This document shows positions 30,751 through 42,751 of a stretch of 64,000 bases of DNA, piece by piece. The stretch's first letter is position 1, and the number at the start of each line of letters is the position of its first letter. The DNA lies in NCBI RefSeq assembly GCF_008923725.1, contig NZ_WBPF01000005.1:446891-510890 (forward strand). Reading direction: 5' to 3'. The position numbers and the translations under genes were made by a program. Below the pieces are notes generated by a model. The model had not been told where the DNA came from, made no database searches, and saw nothing but the letters and a program-made list of their open reading frames with translations. This DNA comes from Bacillus sp. CH140a_4T. GTDB lineage: Bacteria > Bacillota > Bacilli > Bacillales > Bacillaceae_G.

Positions 30751-30815
30751 GGTTTTGGCGCAAAAATGATTTCATAAAATTTTCAACCTGAACATTCAAT
30801 GATTGTGAAAATACT
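30751..30815. repeat. IS6-like terminal remnant (copy 1)
   Basis: GGTTTTGGCGCAAAAATGAT, then TTCATAAAATTTT and AACATTCAATGATT, resembles the end of IS6/IS240-type elements. An inverted copy is at 35,050-35,113. Confidence 0.55.
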
Positions 30816-31122
30816 GCTCTGAAAAACCAAATAAAAATTACGGGTATTATTAATCAAAATATGTATAGTGTTTATAAGTAACCTCATATTTTGTTGTATA
30901 TTTTAACTTTATTGAATGCTTGCAACAGAACCAGTAACAAGTAATGGATCGTACGGATGCTCTCGTAGATGGATAAAAGAACTGTCCCCACTTTTCTATA
31001 TATTTTCTTAAGAATAGATTTGTGATTAACAAAATTATTTACACGAAAACATGGGAGAAGCCATATCCGATATTTCCGGCAGCGAATCTTTTTAATTGTA
31101 ATTTATTTACTATCAAAACTGA

Positions 31123-33757
<2,635 letters not shown>

Positions 33758-33800
33758 CTATATTATCCCCTTTACATCCATTAACCGAATATATAATATT

Positions 33801-34880
33801 CTAAGCTCTTTTCTTATTTTTAGAGACCCAAACAAATACAAGTAAAAGCATAGAAAACAAGAATAACCCTATTGCTGAAATTGGTAAAAAAACATAAGAT
33901 AAAAACCAATAAAAACTGGCATCACTGATGGGTAGTATACAAATAATCACCATAAACATAAGCAATGCAAACCTAATTTGATTACTCGCTTTCCGTTTTG
34001 TAACTTGTAACACGTCTGGAATGAGAAAAATAACGAGTGATATACGAATAAAAACCCCTACAAGCCACTGGTACACAGAAAGAAAGTCTAGATGTTCAAT
34101 ATACTTCCCAATTGACACAAGTCGCCATTCTTCAAAGGCTGGATATCTCTGATTTGCAGCCACAAATGGACCAAACTCTACAATAGCTGCCATGGTAGGA
34201 CCTAGTGTAATACCAGCTAAAATGATTCCGACTATAATCAATTGAGATAATTTAATTTTGGTTCGCATATGATGTTGTAAAAAAAGAATGAAAATTAGTT
34301 CAATAAAACCTGCAGCTGGATAAATCATCCCTTTTATTACTGGGTCTATCCCATGCTCCATTATCGGTTTAAGTAAAGAATAATCTTTATGTGGAAAGTT
34401 TGCGATCATTACAAAAAATCCAAGCAAAAATACAACCGGCAATAAAATGCCTGTTGTGAGTGCAATAGATTGAACCCCTCTTTGTATATTATAAAAACAG
34501 ATAATCGATAAAAGTACTCCCAATAATATTCTAGGTGTTTCTGGTAAATAAAAAGAGAAGAATGTTAGTGTTTCTTTTAATGTGACTGTGCCTAGAATAA
34601 TTAAATATAAAACAATTATAGAAAGCAATGGATATGTGATAAATCCGCCATAATTTCGCATTAACCACGAGAATAAATGTTCTTCCCTTGTATATTTATG
34701 AACGATAAATACACAAGGAATCCAAATGATATACACTAAACTCAAAATTATAATTGAGATCCAGGAATCTCGACCAGAATGATCTAATAACATCGGAATT
34801 ATAATGACATGATTAATAATTCCAGTACTACCAATAAGGACAAGAGCAATCTGAAAAAAATTAACCATCTGCTTCGCCAT
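33801..34880 (-). CDS. Spore germination permease, GerB family
   Basis: About 359 residues with ten membrane helices of the APC-type GerAB/ArcD-like spore permease family. Motifs include QIALVLIGSTGIINHVIIIP at the N-terminus and the central IYPAAGFIELIFILFLQHH. It binds the germinant amino acid in known receptors. The start is uncertain: the ATG at 34,880 follows GGTGGTGG, while another ATG lies at 34,892. It is the first gene of the operon; the order B-A-C differs from the classical gerA operon (A-B-C). Confidence 0.88.
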   Translation of the reverse strand: MAKQMVNFFQIALVLIGSTGIINHVIIIPMLLDHSGRDSWISIIILSLVYIIWIPCVFIVHKYTREEHLFSWLMRNYGGFITYPLLSIIVLYLIILGTVTLKETLTFFSFYLPETPRILLGVLLSIICFYNIQRGVQSIALTTGILLPVVFLLGFFVMIANFPHKDYSLLKPIMEHGIDPVIKGMIYPAAGFIELIFILFLQHHMRTKIKLSQLIIVGIILAGITLGPTMAAIVEFGPFVAANQRYPAFEEWRLVSIGKYIEHLDFLSVYQWLVGVFIRISLVIFLIPDVLQVTKRKASNQIRFALLMFMVIICILPISDASFYWFLSYVFLPISAIGLFLFSMLLLVFVWVSKNKKRA

Positions 34881-34892
34881 ATCCACCACCAT

Positions 34893-35188
34893 ATTTTGTC
34901 ATAAAGAAATGTTAGTATTATACTCGGCTCGTTACACATTTATTCAACATGCATCCCTATTTGCAATATTCGGCTCTGGTGCAAGGCTCAAATGGTATCA
35001 AAATATAAGGTTAATTACGAACATTAAACATTTTTAGATTGCGAAGGATGTATTTTCAAAATCATTGAATGTTTAGATTAGAAATTCTATGAAATCATTC
35101 TTGCACTAAAACCGAAAAAACAATTGAAAATTGCTTATGTAATGCTCTTGATTTGTTAAGTTTTTTCTTTAAGAAATATTTTCACATG
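34893..35188. other. Intergenic region with IS6-like remnants
   Basis: It holds GGCTCTGGTGCAAGG (34,973) and the inverted IS6-like end at 35,050-35,113. The ger operon promoter should also lie here, but I could not assign it. Confidence 0.45.
35050..35113. repeat. IS6-like terminal remnant (copy 2, inverted)
   Basis: On the minus strand GGTTTTAGTGCAAGAATGAT, TTCATAGAATTTC and AACATTCAATGATT match the copy at 30,751 with few differences. The pair brackets the ger operon in inverted orientation. Confidence 0.55.
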
Positions 35189-35225
35189 AAAAGGCGACTC
35201 TTTTCTATTTAAAGAATCGTCTTTT
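35189..35225. terminator. Terminator of resolvase gene
   Basis: AAAAGGCGACTCTTT pairs with AAAGAATCGTCTTTT. Confidence 0.7.
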
Positions 35226-35791
35226 CATCTTTTTTTCAATTCTCTTAATTTCCGATATAACGCAGCTTGACTTACACCTGTGATAGCACAAATTTCTTTA
35301 ATTGTTTTCTTCGTTTGTTGGCGTAATTCAATCGCATGGTTCATTCCTGCATGTTGTGCTGTATATTTTTTTATTCTCCCCCGGTAAACTCCTTTTTGTT
35401 TTGCAAGTTTGATTCCAGCAATTTGTTTTTCCTTAATCATTTCTCGGTCTAACTCACTAAAGGCTGACATAACTGTTAAAAAGAATTTTCCTGTTGGAGT
35501 TCTTGTATCAATTCCTAAATTTAAAACCGCAAAGTGTACGCCTTTTTCACGTAGATGTTCAACAAATTGTAGCAATTGAATTGTATTCCGTCCTAGTCGG
35601 TCCATTCTTGTTACCACCAGCGTATCTCCTTTTAGTAATTGAGAAAGTAAATCATCTAATTCTATTTTTTCTTGACTTACACCGCTAATTTTCTCTTTAA
35701 CAATCTTATCAACTCCATATTTTAGAAGATGTTCAATTTGTGTATCTAAATTTTGATCTTGTGCACTGACACGAGCATATCCATATATCAT
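35225..35791 (-). CDS. tnpR: Serine resolvase (TnpR)
   Basis: A 188-residue small serine recombinase. The catalytic Ser is in YGYARVSAQDQNLDTQ; the active-site helix is VVTRMDRLGRN; then the E-helix and a C-terminal helix-turn-helix (KEICAITGVSQAALYRKLRE). It would resolve Tn3-type cointegrates at the adjacent res site. The internal ATG at 35,791 fits the AAAGGTG site best. It looks intact. Confidence 0.9.
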   Translation of the reverse strand: MIYGYARVSAQDQNLDTQIEHLLKYGVDKIVKEKISGVSQEKIELDDLLSQLLKGDTLVVTRMDRLGRNTIQLLQFVEHLREKGVHFAVLNLGIDTRTPTGKFFLTVMSAFSELDREMIKEKQIAGIKLAKQKGVYRGRIKKYTAQHAGMNHAIELRQQTKKTIKEICAITGVSQAALYRKLRELKKR

Positions 35792-35823
35792 TTTTTTCAC
35801 CTTTTTTCTCTTTATTTTTGATA

Positions 35824-35900
35824 AGCGCTATTGATAGTCTGTGAACCCTTTATTATCAAGGAAACAAAACATTATCAATAGGGTATACTCTATTGATAAT
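35824..35900. promoter_or_regulatory. res recombination site
   Basis: Between tnpR and the transposase remnant, ATTATCAATAG and CTATTGATAAT (35,871-35,900) flank a GTATAC centre, like crossover site I. Further half-sites GCTATTGATAG and TTATTATCAAG lie at 35,827-35,860. Both divergent genes probably start here. Confidence 0.65.
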
Positions 35901-35933
35901 AATTGATTTTTTTAGAAGAAAGGAATCCAATAT

Positions 35934-36865
35934 TGAAAACAAGAGAACTTCTTACAGATATACAAAGAACATTTTTTATGAAATTCCAAGTGAGATGAGT
36001 GAACGTGAATTAATTCGATGTTATACCTTATCTGATGAGGAATTACAAATCGTTAATCAACAGCGTGGTGATCACAACCGATTGGGATTTGCTATTCAAA
36101 TTTCTTATCTTCGTTTTCCAGGGAGGCCTTTATTGGCTAAAGAAAAAATCCCACAATTTCTTGTGAATTTTCTTGCAAAACAAATAGGTGTAGCCTCTTG
36201 AGAGGTACAAAATTACGCACGTACTCGAGATACCACACGGCGAGAGCATGTAAATAAAATACGGAATCTTTACAATTTACGTACTTTTACTCTGAGAGAA
36301 TACCGTGAATTAGCACGGTGGCTTCTCCCTCTAGCAATGAAAACAGCAAACGGGTATTTACTGGTAGAAGCTCTTATTCAGGAAATGAGAAAACGCAAAA
36401 TTATCATCTTACCCTAGACAGAATAGTTTATCTATCGCACTTCGTGAAATCGGCCGAATAGAAAGAAGTTTATATATGTTAAAGTGGATACAAGATCCTG
36501 AACACAGAAGAAAAGTTCAGGTTGAATTACATAAAGGCGAAAGTAAAAATTCTTTGGCTAGAGCTGCATTTTTTAATCAATTAGGAGAAATTCGTGACCA
36601 ATCCTATGAAGATCAATTGCATCGTACAAGTGGACTTCAACTCATTATTTCTGCGATTGTAACTTGGAATTCTATCTATATCTCTCGTGCAATTGAAACG
36701 TTACGGAATAATGGTATTCATATTCCAGAGGAATATATTCAGCACATCTCTCCATTAGGCTGGGAACATATCGCACTTACAGGAGATTATATTTTGAATT
36801 TAAATCAAGAATTGAATTTTGAAAACTTACGGCCACTACGGAAAAATAGAATAAAACAGAAATAA
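35934..36865 (+). pseudogene. Tn3-family transposase, ends only
   Basis: The N-terminal ~155 codons (MSERELIRCYTLSDEELQIV, then RLGFAIQISYLRFPGRPL) carry an in-frame TGA at 36,199-36,201 and end at a TAG near 36,415. The sequence then jumps to the last ~150 codons (GRIERSLYMLKWIQDPEHRR, SPLGWEHIALTGDYI). About 600 residues containing the catalytic Asp residues are missing. A full Tn3 transposase is close to 1,000 residues, so this one is dead. Confidence 0.88.
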
Positions 36866-36899
36866 AAACACAGGGAAAATTATTTTCTCTGTGTTTTTA
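36864..36899. terminator. Terminator after transposase remnant
   Basis: AAAAACACAG...CTGTGTTTTT with a paired GAAAA/TTTTC extension. Confidence 0.7.
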
Positions 36900-36963
36900 T
36901 TTCTTAATAATATGTAAAAATATTCCTTAACGTACAATTTTCTTTTTTCGGTCGTGTGACCCC

Positions 36964-36968
36964 TATAA
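36964..36968. repeat. Target-site duplication (right) of Tn3-family transposon
   Basis: TATAA directly after the terminal CCCC, matching 30,323-30,327. Confidence 0.85.
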
Positions 36969-37030
36969 AGTAATTAAAACCGTAAAAACTATTACTTTTT
37001 TATACTACCTTAATTTTGCATACATATAGC

Positions 37031-38248
37031 TTACTCATTTAGTTTTGGTCTAGTTTGTAAATATAAATTCAAATCCGGACTTGAACCGTTAATAATTATA
37101 TCTCGAACAATTTTAGAAAGTACCATACTATATACTAATCCATTATCTCCATACGCATAGATAAAGTGACAATTTGGAAACTCTTCATACATTCCAATTA
37201 TAGGTAAACCATCATGAGTACCACCATAAAAAGCACTTAAATAAAATTCAGGTTCAACTGTTATATTGGGAAAGAGCTTATTAAATTCATTTACTAATTT
37301 CTCTTTTTTATGGATTAATTTTGAATCTCTTTCTTGAGCAATGTTTGTATCTTCATCTAGCCCACCTATAATAATCCTGTTATCTGCAGTAGTTCTCATA
37401 TAAATATATGGTCTCGCAGTTTCCCAAATGAGAGTACGTTTATACCAAGAAGATAAATCTTCTACAGGATTAGTAACAACTGCATATGAGCTAATCAGTG
37501 TAGCGTTCTTTTCCTTTTTCAATTCCAATCCTTCATATCCTGCAGCCACAATTACTTTATTGGCAGTAATAGAATTGCCCCCCTTTGTATAAAAGATAGC
37601 ACATTCTTTCTTTAACTTTTTGCCAACAATCTCTGTATCTTCATAAATTTGAACTCCTTTATTAGAAGCTTGTTCTAATAAACTATGTGTAAATTTATAA
37701 GGATTTATTTCACCATCATTATACGTATAAATAGCTGCACGTTTTTTAAATGGATATCTCTGTCCAATTTGTTCCTCTGATAGCCAAGTCGCTTTAAAAT
37801 CATGCTTATGTAAATAATACAGTTCTTTTTCTAATTTCTTTATATCCTCTTCATAACTTGCATAATATAAACTGTCACGTCGTTTAAAATCAGAGCAATA
37901 AGGCAAGTTTTGATCAGCATATTCAATATCATTAATGGCTTGTTCACATAATTTCATATGCTTAACTGCATACTCTTCTCCAAATGTATTTACAAGTTCA
38001 AAAAACATCTTATCTCCTAAATATTGAATAAGTGCTGTATTTGTAAGGTTACTTCCATGTCCTACCTTTCTTTTATCAACGATAACAATATTTAAATCTG
38101 ATTCACTCAAATAGTATGCGGATTGAGCACCCGAACTTCCTGCTCCTATTATTAGTACGTCACATTTTATATCTTCGTCCAAACGAGGATAAGAAGGTGT
38201 ATTAGAAAAAGTCGTGTTCCAATATAATTTCCCTTTCTGTAAATCCAT
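37031..38248 (-). CDS. FAD-dependent oxidoreductase (DAO family)
   Basis: A 405-residue flavoprotein. The dinucleotide-binding motif CDVLIIGAGSSGAQSAYYL is at residues 29-47. GSNLTNTALIQY, VIVAAGYEG and the C-terminal GGTHDGLPIIG...YGDNGLVYS are typical of glycine-oxidase/sarcosine-oxidase-like DAO proteins. It probably oxidises an amine, releasing H2O2; such enzymes can also release formaldehyde, which would fit the glutathione-formaldehyde genes downstream. That link is speculative. Confidence 0.82.
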   Translation of the reverse strand: MDLQKGKLYWNTTFSNTPSYPRLDEDIKCDVLIIGAGSSGAQSAYYLSESDLNIVIVDKRKVGHGSNLTNTALIQYLGDKMFFELVNTFGEEYAVKHMKLCEQAINDIEYADQNLPYCSDFKRRDSLYYASYEEDIKKLEKELYYLHKHDFKATWLSEEQIGQRYPFKKRAAIYTYNDGEINPYKFTHSLLEQASNKGVQIYEDTEIVGKKLKKECAIFYTKGGNSITANKVIVAAGYEGLELKKEKNATLISSYAVVTNPVEDLSSWYKRTLIWETARPYIYMRTTADNRIIIGGLDEDTNIAQERDSKLIHKKEKLVNEFNKLFPNITVEPEFYLSAFYGGTHDGLPIIGMYEEFPNCHFIYAYGDNGLVYSMVLSKIVRDIIINGSSPDLNLYLQTRPKLNE

Positions 38249-38474
38249 TTTAATGGCACCATCCTAAATAAAATAGTTATATCCCCATCTGTATCTCCAA
38301 ATCATTCTTACTATATACTTCTTATTAAAATTATTCTTGCTATCATTAATAAAAATTCTTATAAATCTAATAGACTTATCTTAAAGAACATTTTTTCAAA
38401 AAACGCCACAAAGTTTTTTATTTAAATTATGTACATACTCAGTACTTCTTATAAAATACATTAAAATATCTAAC
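38249..38474. other. Intergenic region without recognised features
   Basis: AT-rich; it should contain the promoter of the FAD oxidoreductase. Nothing specific is identified. Confidence 0.35.
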
Positions 38475-38523
38475 AAAAAGAGCAAAAGATATCCATTTAT
38501 AGAGGCTTTCTTTTGCTCTTTTT
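38475..38523. terminator. Bidirectional terminator
   Basis: AAAAAGAGCAAAAGA pairs with TCTTTTGCTCTTTTT. Confidence 0.8.
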
Positions 38524-38630
38524 AAGGACGCAAGCCCAAAAATTTAATATATTATAATATCCAATAAATAAAAGGTACTTACCTATTGATAATTTATATA
38601 TAAGAGTGAATTTTTATTCATTTTATTGAA

Positions 38631-39116
38631 TTAATTAATGTATTCAAATACTTTATTAGCAGGAATTTTAAAAACTGTTTCTTTTCCACCTGTTTTATCA
38701 ATCATGAAACCATGAACTTTAACATCAGGAGGCACTAGTGGATGATGAAGAATCGCATCTATACTCTTCTCAATATTTTCACTAACATTTTCTTGTCTAA
38801 TCAGCCATTCATTAAGGGTACCATTTGAAAATTCAGGCATGCAATTTTTAAAGAGATAGTCTAATTCTATATTATCTTTTGTAAAATCACGTTGAGTTTG
38901 TAGATTAACTGAAGAAGTTTCTTTGTCCTCTATTCCTACAACAAAAATTTCTTCAACATTCTCTTGATAAATAGCAATAATAACAGATCTCATTATATCT
39001 CCATAAGGATGTGCAATTACAGAATAGTAGCTGCGTATAGTCAACATGTTTTCTCGTTGAACGTTAGTTATTTGTTTAATAATAGCCTCTATTCCGTTTT
39101 CAATGTCTATTAACAA
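38631..39116 (-). pseudogene. Beta-carbonic-anhydrase-like protein lacking zinc ligands
   Basis: The 161 codons follow the B. cereus beta-carbonic anhydrase pattern: HPYGDIMRSVIIAIYQENVE aligns with its HPFGSIMRS region, and HPLVPPDVKVHGFMID with its HPLLPADVPVHG region. The zinc-binding motifs are gone: the Cys-x-Asp-x-Arg site reads LIDIENG and the His-x-x-Cys site reads IEDKET. An in-frame TAA lies four codons before the only possible start (TTG), with matching sequence upstream, so the N-terminus is lost. It is either a decayed gene or a non-enzymatic descendant. Confidence 0.7.
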
Positions 39117-39139
39117 TAAAACTTTTTATTCTTCGAATT

Positions 39140-39890
39140 CATTTGGACACATTTACCAGTATTTCCACAAAAAAATTCATGGTATTGTTAATTAGTCGAG
39201 TACGTTATTACTTGACAATTACCCTTAGAAGCCCCGCAGACAATCGGGGTTTCTTCTATTTATCTTTGTCACCTTTTATGGATATGAGTCTTGGTCATAA
39301 AGTACCTAAAAAAGCACTCTTTATTTTTCAAAACTTTTCATATTCAAACTGAACAAACATATATTCTTGTATCAACGCTTTTTACTCATATGATTCCAAA
39401 ATTCTTATCTAGGAGCACAATTATTCGTTGACTCTTGGACATTTTTGTGAAATTTCTTTAATATTTTTATTTCCTAATATTAAAAATCACGTTATTACAA
39501 TCACGTGTCAATCTTTACTTTAGTACTAGTCCCTAGGCCCATTAAAAATTCAGTTCAAATTACACTTTCCTTTCCATTGATGACAGGCTCCATAAATCTA
39601 ATTAACACATATTATATTAAAAATTTACTCATGAAAATCTGATTACAATTTTTGGTTTATTAATAGTTCATAAGACATTCACCTACCTTTTGAAGAGTGT
39701 ATATAAAAGCACTCTTTTTATTTTTGTTAAAGACATAAACATTTAAATATTATTATTTCATTATTTATAGATTTACGCTAAGATAAACTCACATCAATCT
39801 TTATACTTTCACTTTAAAAATGATACTTCAATTGTGGTCCTGGTCTCTAGGACCTCTTTTTTATTTAAGAGAAATTTCATTTAAATCCAC
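39140..39890. repeat. Dispersed intergenic repeats with terminator-like hairpins
   Basis: No gene is visible. Several stretches recur elsewhere in the island: CATTTACCAGTATTT (39,150; also 60,228), ATGACAGGCTCCATAA (39,581; also 60,757) with ~130 similar bases after it, and GATACTTCAATTGTGGTCCT (39,822; also 51,427). Hairpins with T-tails include GCCCCGCAGACAATCGGGGT (39,231) and GTCCTGGTCTCTAGGACC (39,837). Confidence 0.6.
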
Positions 39891-40046
39891 CCGTTAACCC
39901 CATAATTTCACATGATAATAATTACCATATTACTATACATTACAAGGGAATTGTTCCCATAAAATGTTTCAATCATTATATAACGATTGAAACATTTATT
40001 AATTTGATGTTAAAATATATAAGATACTTCCAACAAAGTATTACTT

Positions 40047-40086
40047 CTCAAACTTCAGCCCCTTGGAGCGCACCCCAAGGGGCTGA
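40047..40086. terminator. Strong hairpin next to IS231-type end
   Basis: TTCAGCCCCTTGG and CCAAGGGGCTGAA form a 13-bp GC-rich stem. It lacks a T-run, so its role is unclear. Confidence 0.4.
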
Positions 40087-40191
40087 ACCACACATCCATC
40101 AACTTAAGGAATATTTTGAAGTATCCCTAAAACAAAAATTTTATATCACTACAACAGTCATTTATGAGAATTTAGGTCATTTTATTTATTG

Positions 40192-40330
40192 CTATGCTGT
40201 TTTCTTGTGACACAGAGTACAATTATAGACAACATCTAAAATATTAAAGACTTTCTTTTTTTCATAACAGTGGAACTTTCGCCGTTTTTCTGTAGGAGGA
40301 TAAACAGGCGAAGCAGGATTACTTGAGTTG
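40192..40330 (-). pseudogene. Remnant of IS4/IS231-family transposase C-terminus
   Basis: EKRRKFHCYEKKKVFNILDV ending CHKKTA and a stop aligns with the last residues of the intact transposase at 44,132-45,562 (GRKCHRYKKMTVFDILGIVY...KHRQTA). Confidence 0.75.
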
Positions 40331-40587
40331 AAAGCTCTTGATACAATCCGATATAAGCTTCGTAAATTTCGTGGGTTTGTCCTGGTTGTAGCTGGAATAA
40401 ATTTGACAATTGTTACAAAAAAAAGAACTGACATTCTTACAAATCTGGAAAATTGATAATGGCTGTTTATGAAACTTTCAATATTTATAATTAAAGTTGG
40501 TGCTACTTCTTTATTGCATTAGATAGCAATGTAATTTATAATACGTTTAAATGATTAAATTATTAAACGGAAGGTAATGTTAGCGAA

Positions 40588-40899
40588 ATGAACTGTAATG
40601 ATAAAGTAATGCATATTTTAGAAAATTTAAGACCATGTTTCCAAGGGTTGGGAGATCCAACTCGTCAGCAAATTGTATCGCTTTTAATTGATAAAGATAG
40701 CTTGAATGTGACGCAAATTGCGGAGCATATTCCCATGTCAAGACCTACTGTATCTCATCATTTGAAAATATTGAAACAATCAGGGTTACTTCGAGTTCAG
40801 AAAAAAGGCACTGAAATGTTTTATTGTCTTGAATTTAATGAAACAATAAATCTTTTAAAAGAACTTGTTTCTTTAGTTGAAGATGAATGTAAGAATTAG
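40588..40899 (+). CDS. ArsR-family transcriptional regulator
   Basis: A 103-residue winged-helix repressor: QGLGDPTRQQIVSLLIDKDS, LNVTQIAEHIPMSRPTVSHH and a wing (LRVQKKGTEMFYCL). No ArsR-type metal site is evident. It lies 120 bases upstream of the dehydrogenase-like gene in the same orientation and probably controls it. Confidence 0.85.
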   Translation: MNCNDKVMHILENLRPCFQGLGDPTRQQIVSLLIDKDSLNVTQIAEHIPMSRPTVSHHLKILKQSGLLRVQKKGTEMFYCLEFNETINLLKELVSLVEDECKN

Positions 40900-41019
40900 G
40901 TACTCATTTATAGTTTAGGGACAGCTTTTGTCCCTTTTTTTAGCGACATTATGTTAAAAGGTTTAAGTTTTTAATTATTTAAACTTATGATCTCACACTA
41001 ATTAAAATGGAGGTTTCAG

Positions 41020-42108
41020 ATGAATAAGAAAACAGTATTAATTGTTGGTGGGTATGGTGTTGTTGGTAGTCAAATTGCTCAAATTTTACATGATCGACAT
41101 CCTGATTTGGAAATTAGATTAGGAGGAAGAACTTTAGGGAAAGCGTTACCTTTTGAATCAGATAGGGTAAAAATAGTCGCTGTAGACAACACATTAGATG
41201 ATCCGTTAAGAAATTTGGATGATAATTTCACATTAGTTGTTAATGCGGTTAATGACCCGCAAGATAGACTACTTCTATCTGCAGTTCAAAAAAAAATTCC
41301 ATTGGTTGACATTACTCGTTGGACTGAACGTTTTAAGAGTTCTATTGATCGATTAAAAAATGTTGAGGTCCAATCCCCTGTTGTATTAGCTTCAGGGTGG
41401 ATGGGAGGGACAGCAGCCCTTTTTGCTAAAATGTATTCAAAAGATCTTCAAGAGGTTACGGTTGATATCAACGCACTATATTCTCTTCAAGACAAAGCAG
41501 GACCAAATTCAACAGCATATATGGACCGGTTAACGATTCCATTTGAAGTCAAAGCTCCAGAGGGAATGCGACAGGCTTATCCAATGACTGATCCAATCAA
41601 AGTCCGCTTTCCCAACGGTTATATAACCAAATGTTATCGTTTGGATACTCCTGATCACGTAACCCTGCCAGAATCAATTCATGCTGTTTCGGCTAACTTT
41701 CGGATTGCTTTTGATAGTAAAATATCTACATATGGACTGGTTTCTCTGGTGAATACAGGAATTTGGAAACTGATTAGTGGAGAAAAATTTAATGACTTAC
41801 GAAAAAATATTCTTTATAAACCCGGAAGTGGAAGTGCACATAACATAGTTATTCACCTTAAAGGTTATGATGCTACTGGTGTATTGCATAGACGATGTGT
41901 GAACATATCCGATCCGTTGGGACAGACACATCTTACGGCTTTAGGAGCGGCTGTCCAAGCAGAGAAAATTTTACAAACATCTGATATTGTGGTTTGGGGT
42001 TCGGAAATTTACTTTCCGGAAAATCTATTAGATTTGGGTGTGAATGCATCTGTAATTATAGATTTTTATAGAGAATATGGGGTCACTATTACGAAAGAAA
42101 ATATATAA
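41020..42108 (+). CDS. Saccharopine-dehydrogenase-like NAD(P)-binding protein
   Basis: A 362-residue protein with the Rossmann motif VLIVGGYGVVGSQIAQIL at residues 5-22 and the family segment VVNAVNDPQDRLLLSAVQKK. It is of the saccharopine dehydrogenase NADP-binding type (YwnB/Lys9-like), but lysine metabolism is not implied. ATG follows GGAGG. It is a passenger gene of the IS231-type cassette. Confidence 0.8.
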   Translation: MNKKTVLIVGGYGVVGSQIAQILHDRHPDLEIRLGGRTLGKALPFESDRVKIVAVDNTLDDPLRNLDDNFTLVVNAVNDPQDRLLLSAVQKKIPLVDITRWTERFKSSIDRLKNVEVQSPVVLASGWMGGTAALFAKMYSKDLQEVTVDINALYSLQDKAGPNSTAYMDRLTIPFEVKAPEGMRQAYPMTDPIKVRFPNGYITKCYRLDTPDHVTLPESIHAVSANFRIAFDSKISTYGLVSLVNTGIWKLISGEKFNDLRKNILYKPGSGSAHNIVIHLKGYDATGVLHRRCVNISDPLGQTHLTALGAAVQAEKILQTSDIVVWGSEIYFPENLLDLGVNASVIIDFYREYGVTITKENI

Positions 42109-42171
42109 AAAGTACCGTTCTATACTTGGTAGTACACATATGGCTATCCAGATAAGAAATACAAATATCTC

Positions 42172-42223
42172 CAAAACGAGAGAATGTACATCTTCATGTG
42201 AAAATGTACATTCTCTCGTTTTG
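42172..42223. terminator. Terminator with 20-bp perfect stem
   Basis: CAAAACGAGAGAATGTACAT is complementary to 42,204-42,223 around a 12-base loop. It ends the cassette's gene pair, but no long T-run follows. Confidence 0.65.
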
Positions 42224-42253
42224 CGGTGTTATAAAATTCTTAAGTTGATGGAT

Positions 42254-42345
42254 GTGGGTTACCATACCCAAAAAAGAAAATTGTACGTTTAGACACATTT
42301 TAGACATATTTAAACTGATTCCTGTACGTTAAGGAACCGATTACT
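42254..42345. repeat. Solo Tn3-type end sequences
   Basis: GGGTTACCATACCC then AAAAAAGAAAATTGTACG resembles the transposon end at 30,328, directly beside the IS231-type cassette. GATTCCTGTACGTTAAGGAA (42,320) is a second, similar end; a relative is at 51,677. Confidence 0.6.
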
Positions 42346-42740
42346 TAGTTTACTACTTTTTTTAAAGAATCAAATAGTGAAAATTTGCTTAACGTAAGTT
42401 TTATATCAACTATTACGTTGGGGTACATCCAAGGTACGTGTATTATCTATACTATGAAAATCAGGAGTATTTAAAGTATTCTAAGAAGAAAAATTGAGTG
42501 ATAAGATACGTTAAATATTTGATATCTTAACTAAGTAAACAATATATTTAGTTACCTTGAGGGCAACGAACGGTTGTAGACTTCGATGTTGCAAGGATCG
42601 TTGTCAAACACATTGTTTACATGTATTTAAATTAAGGTTTTTACTCCTAAGTATAGATAACATGTATATCTCGGCTGTATCCCTTTTTCACTTGTTCTTG
42701 ATTAATCAAATAAGTCAAAATATCTTTCTAAATTTTTCAC
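42346..42740. other. Region without a supported gene
   Basis: An open + frame at 42,557-42,922 has no ribosome site and crosses the IS231-type end, so I do not call it. No other feature is recognised. Confidence 0.4.
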
Positions 42741-42751
42741 TGATATGCCCC
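42741..42751. repeat. 11-bp target duplication (left)
   Basis: TGATATGCCCC precedes the inverted repeat; the same 11 bases follow the right end at 45,680-45,690. Confidence 0.85.

Larger units (their letters stand above)
40091..42256. mobile_element. IS231-type mobile insertion cassette with ArsR and dehydrogenase genes
   Basis: Identical 18-bp inverted ends CACATCCATCAACTTAAG (40,091-40,108 and 42,239-42,256) resemble the IS231 consensus CATGCCCATCAACTTAAG. Inside are a decayed IS231-type transposase tail and two intact passenger genes. This matches the mobile insertion cassettes described in the B. cereus group, which are moved in trans by IS231 transposase. No exact target duplication is visible. 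Confidence 0.72.

Noticed and set aside
40091-42256. Target duplication around the ArsR/dehydrogenase cassette
   Set aside because: The flanks GGGGCTGAACCA and GGTTACCATACC do not match well enough to call a duplication.
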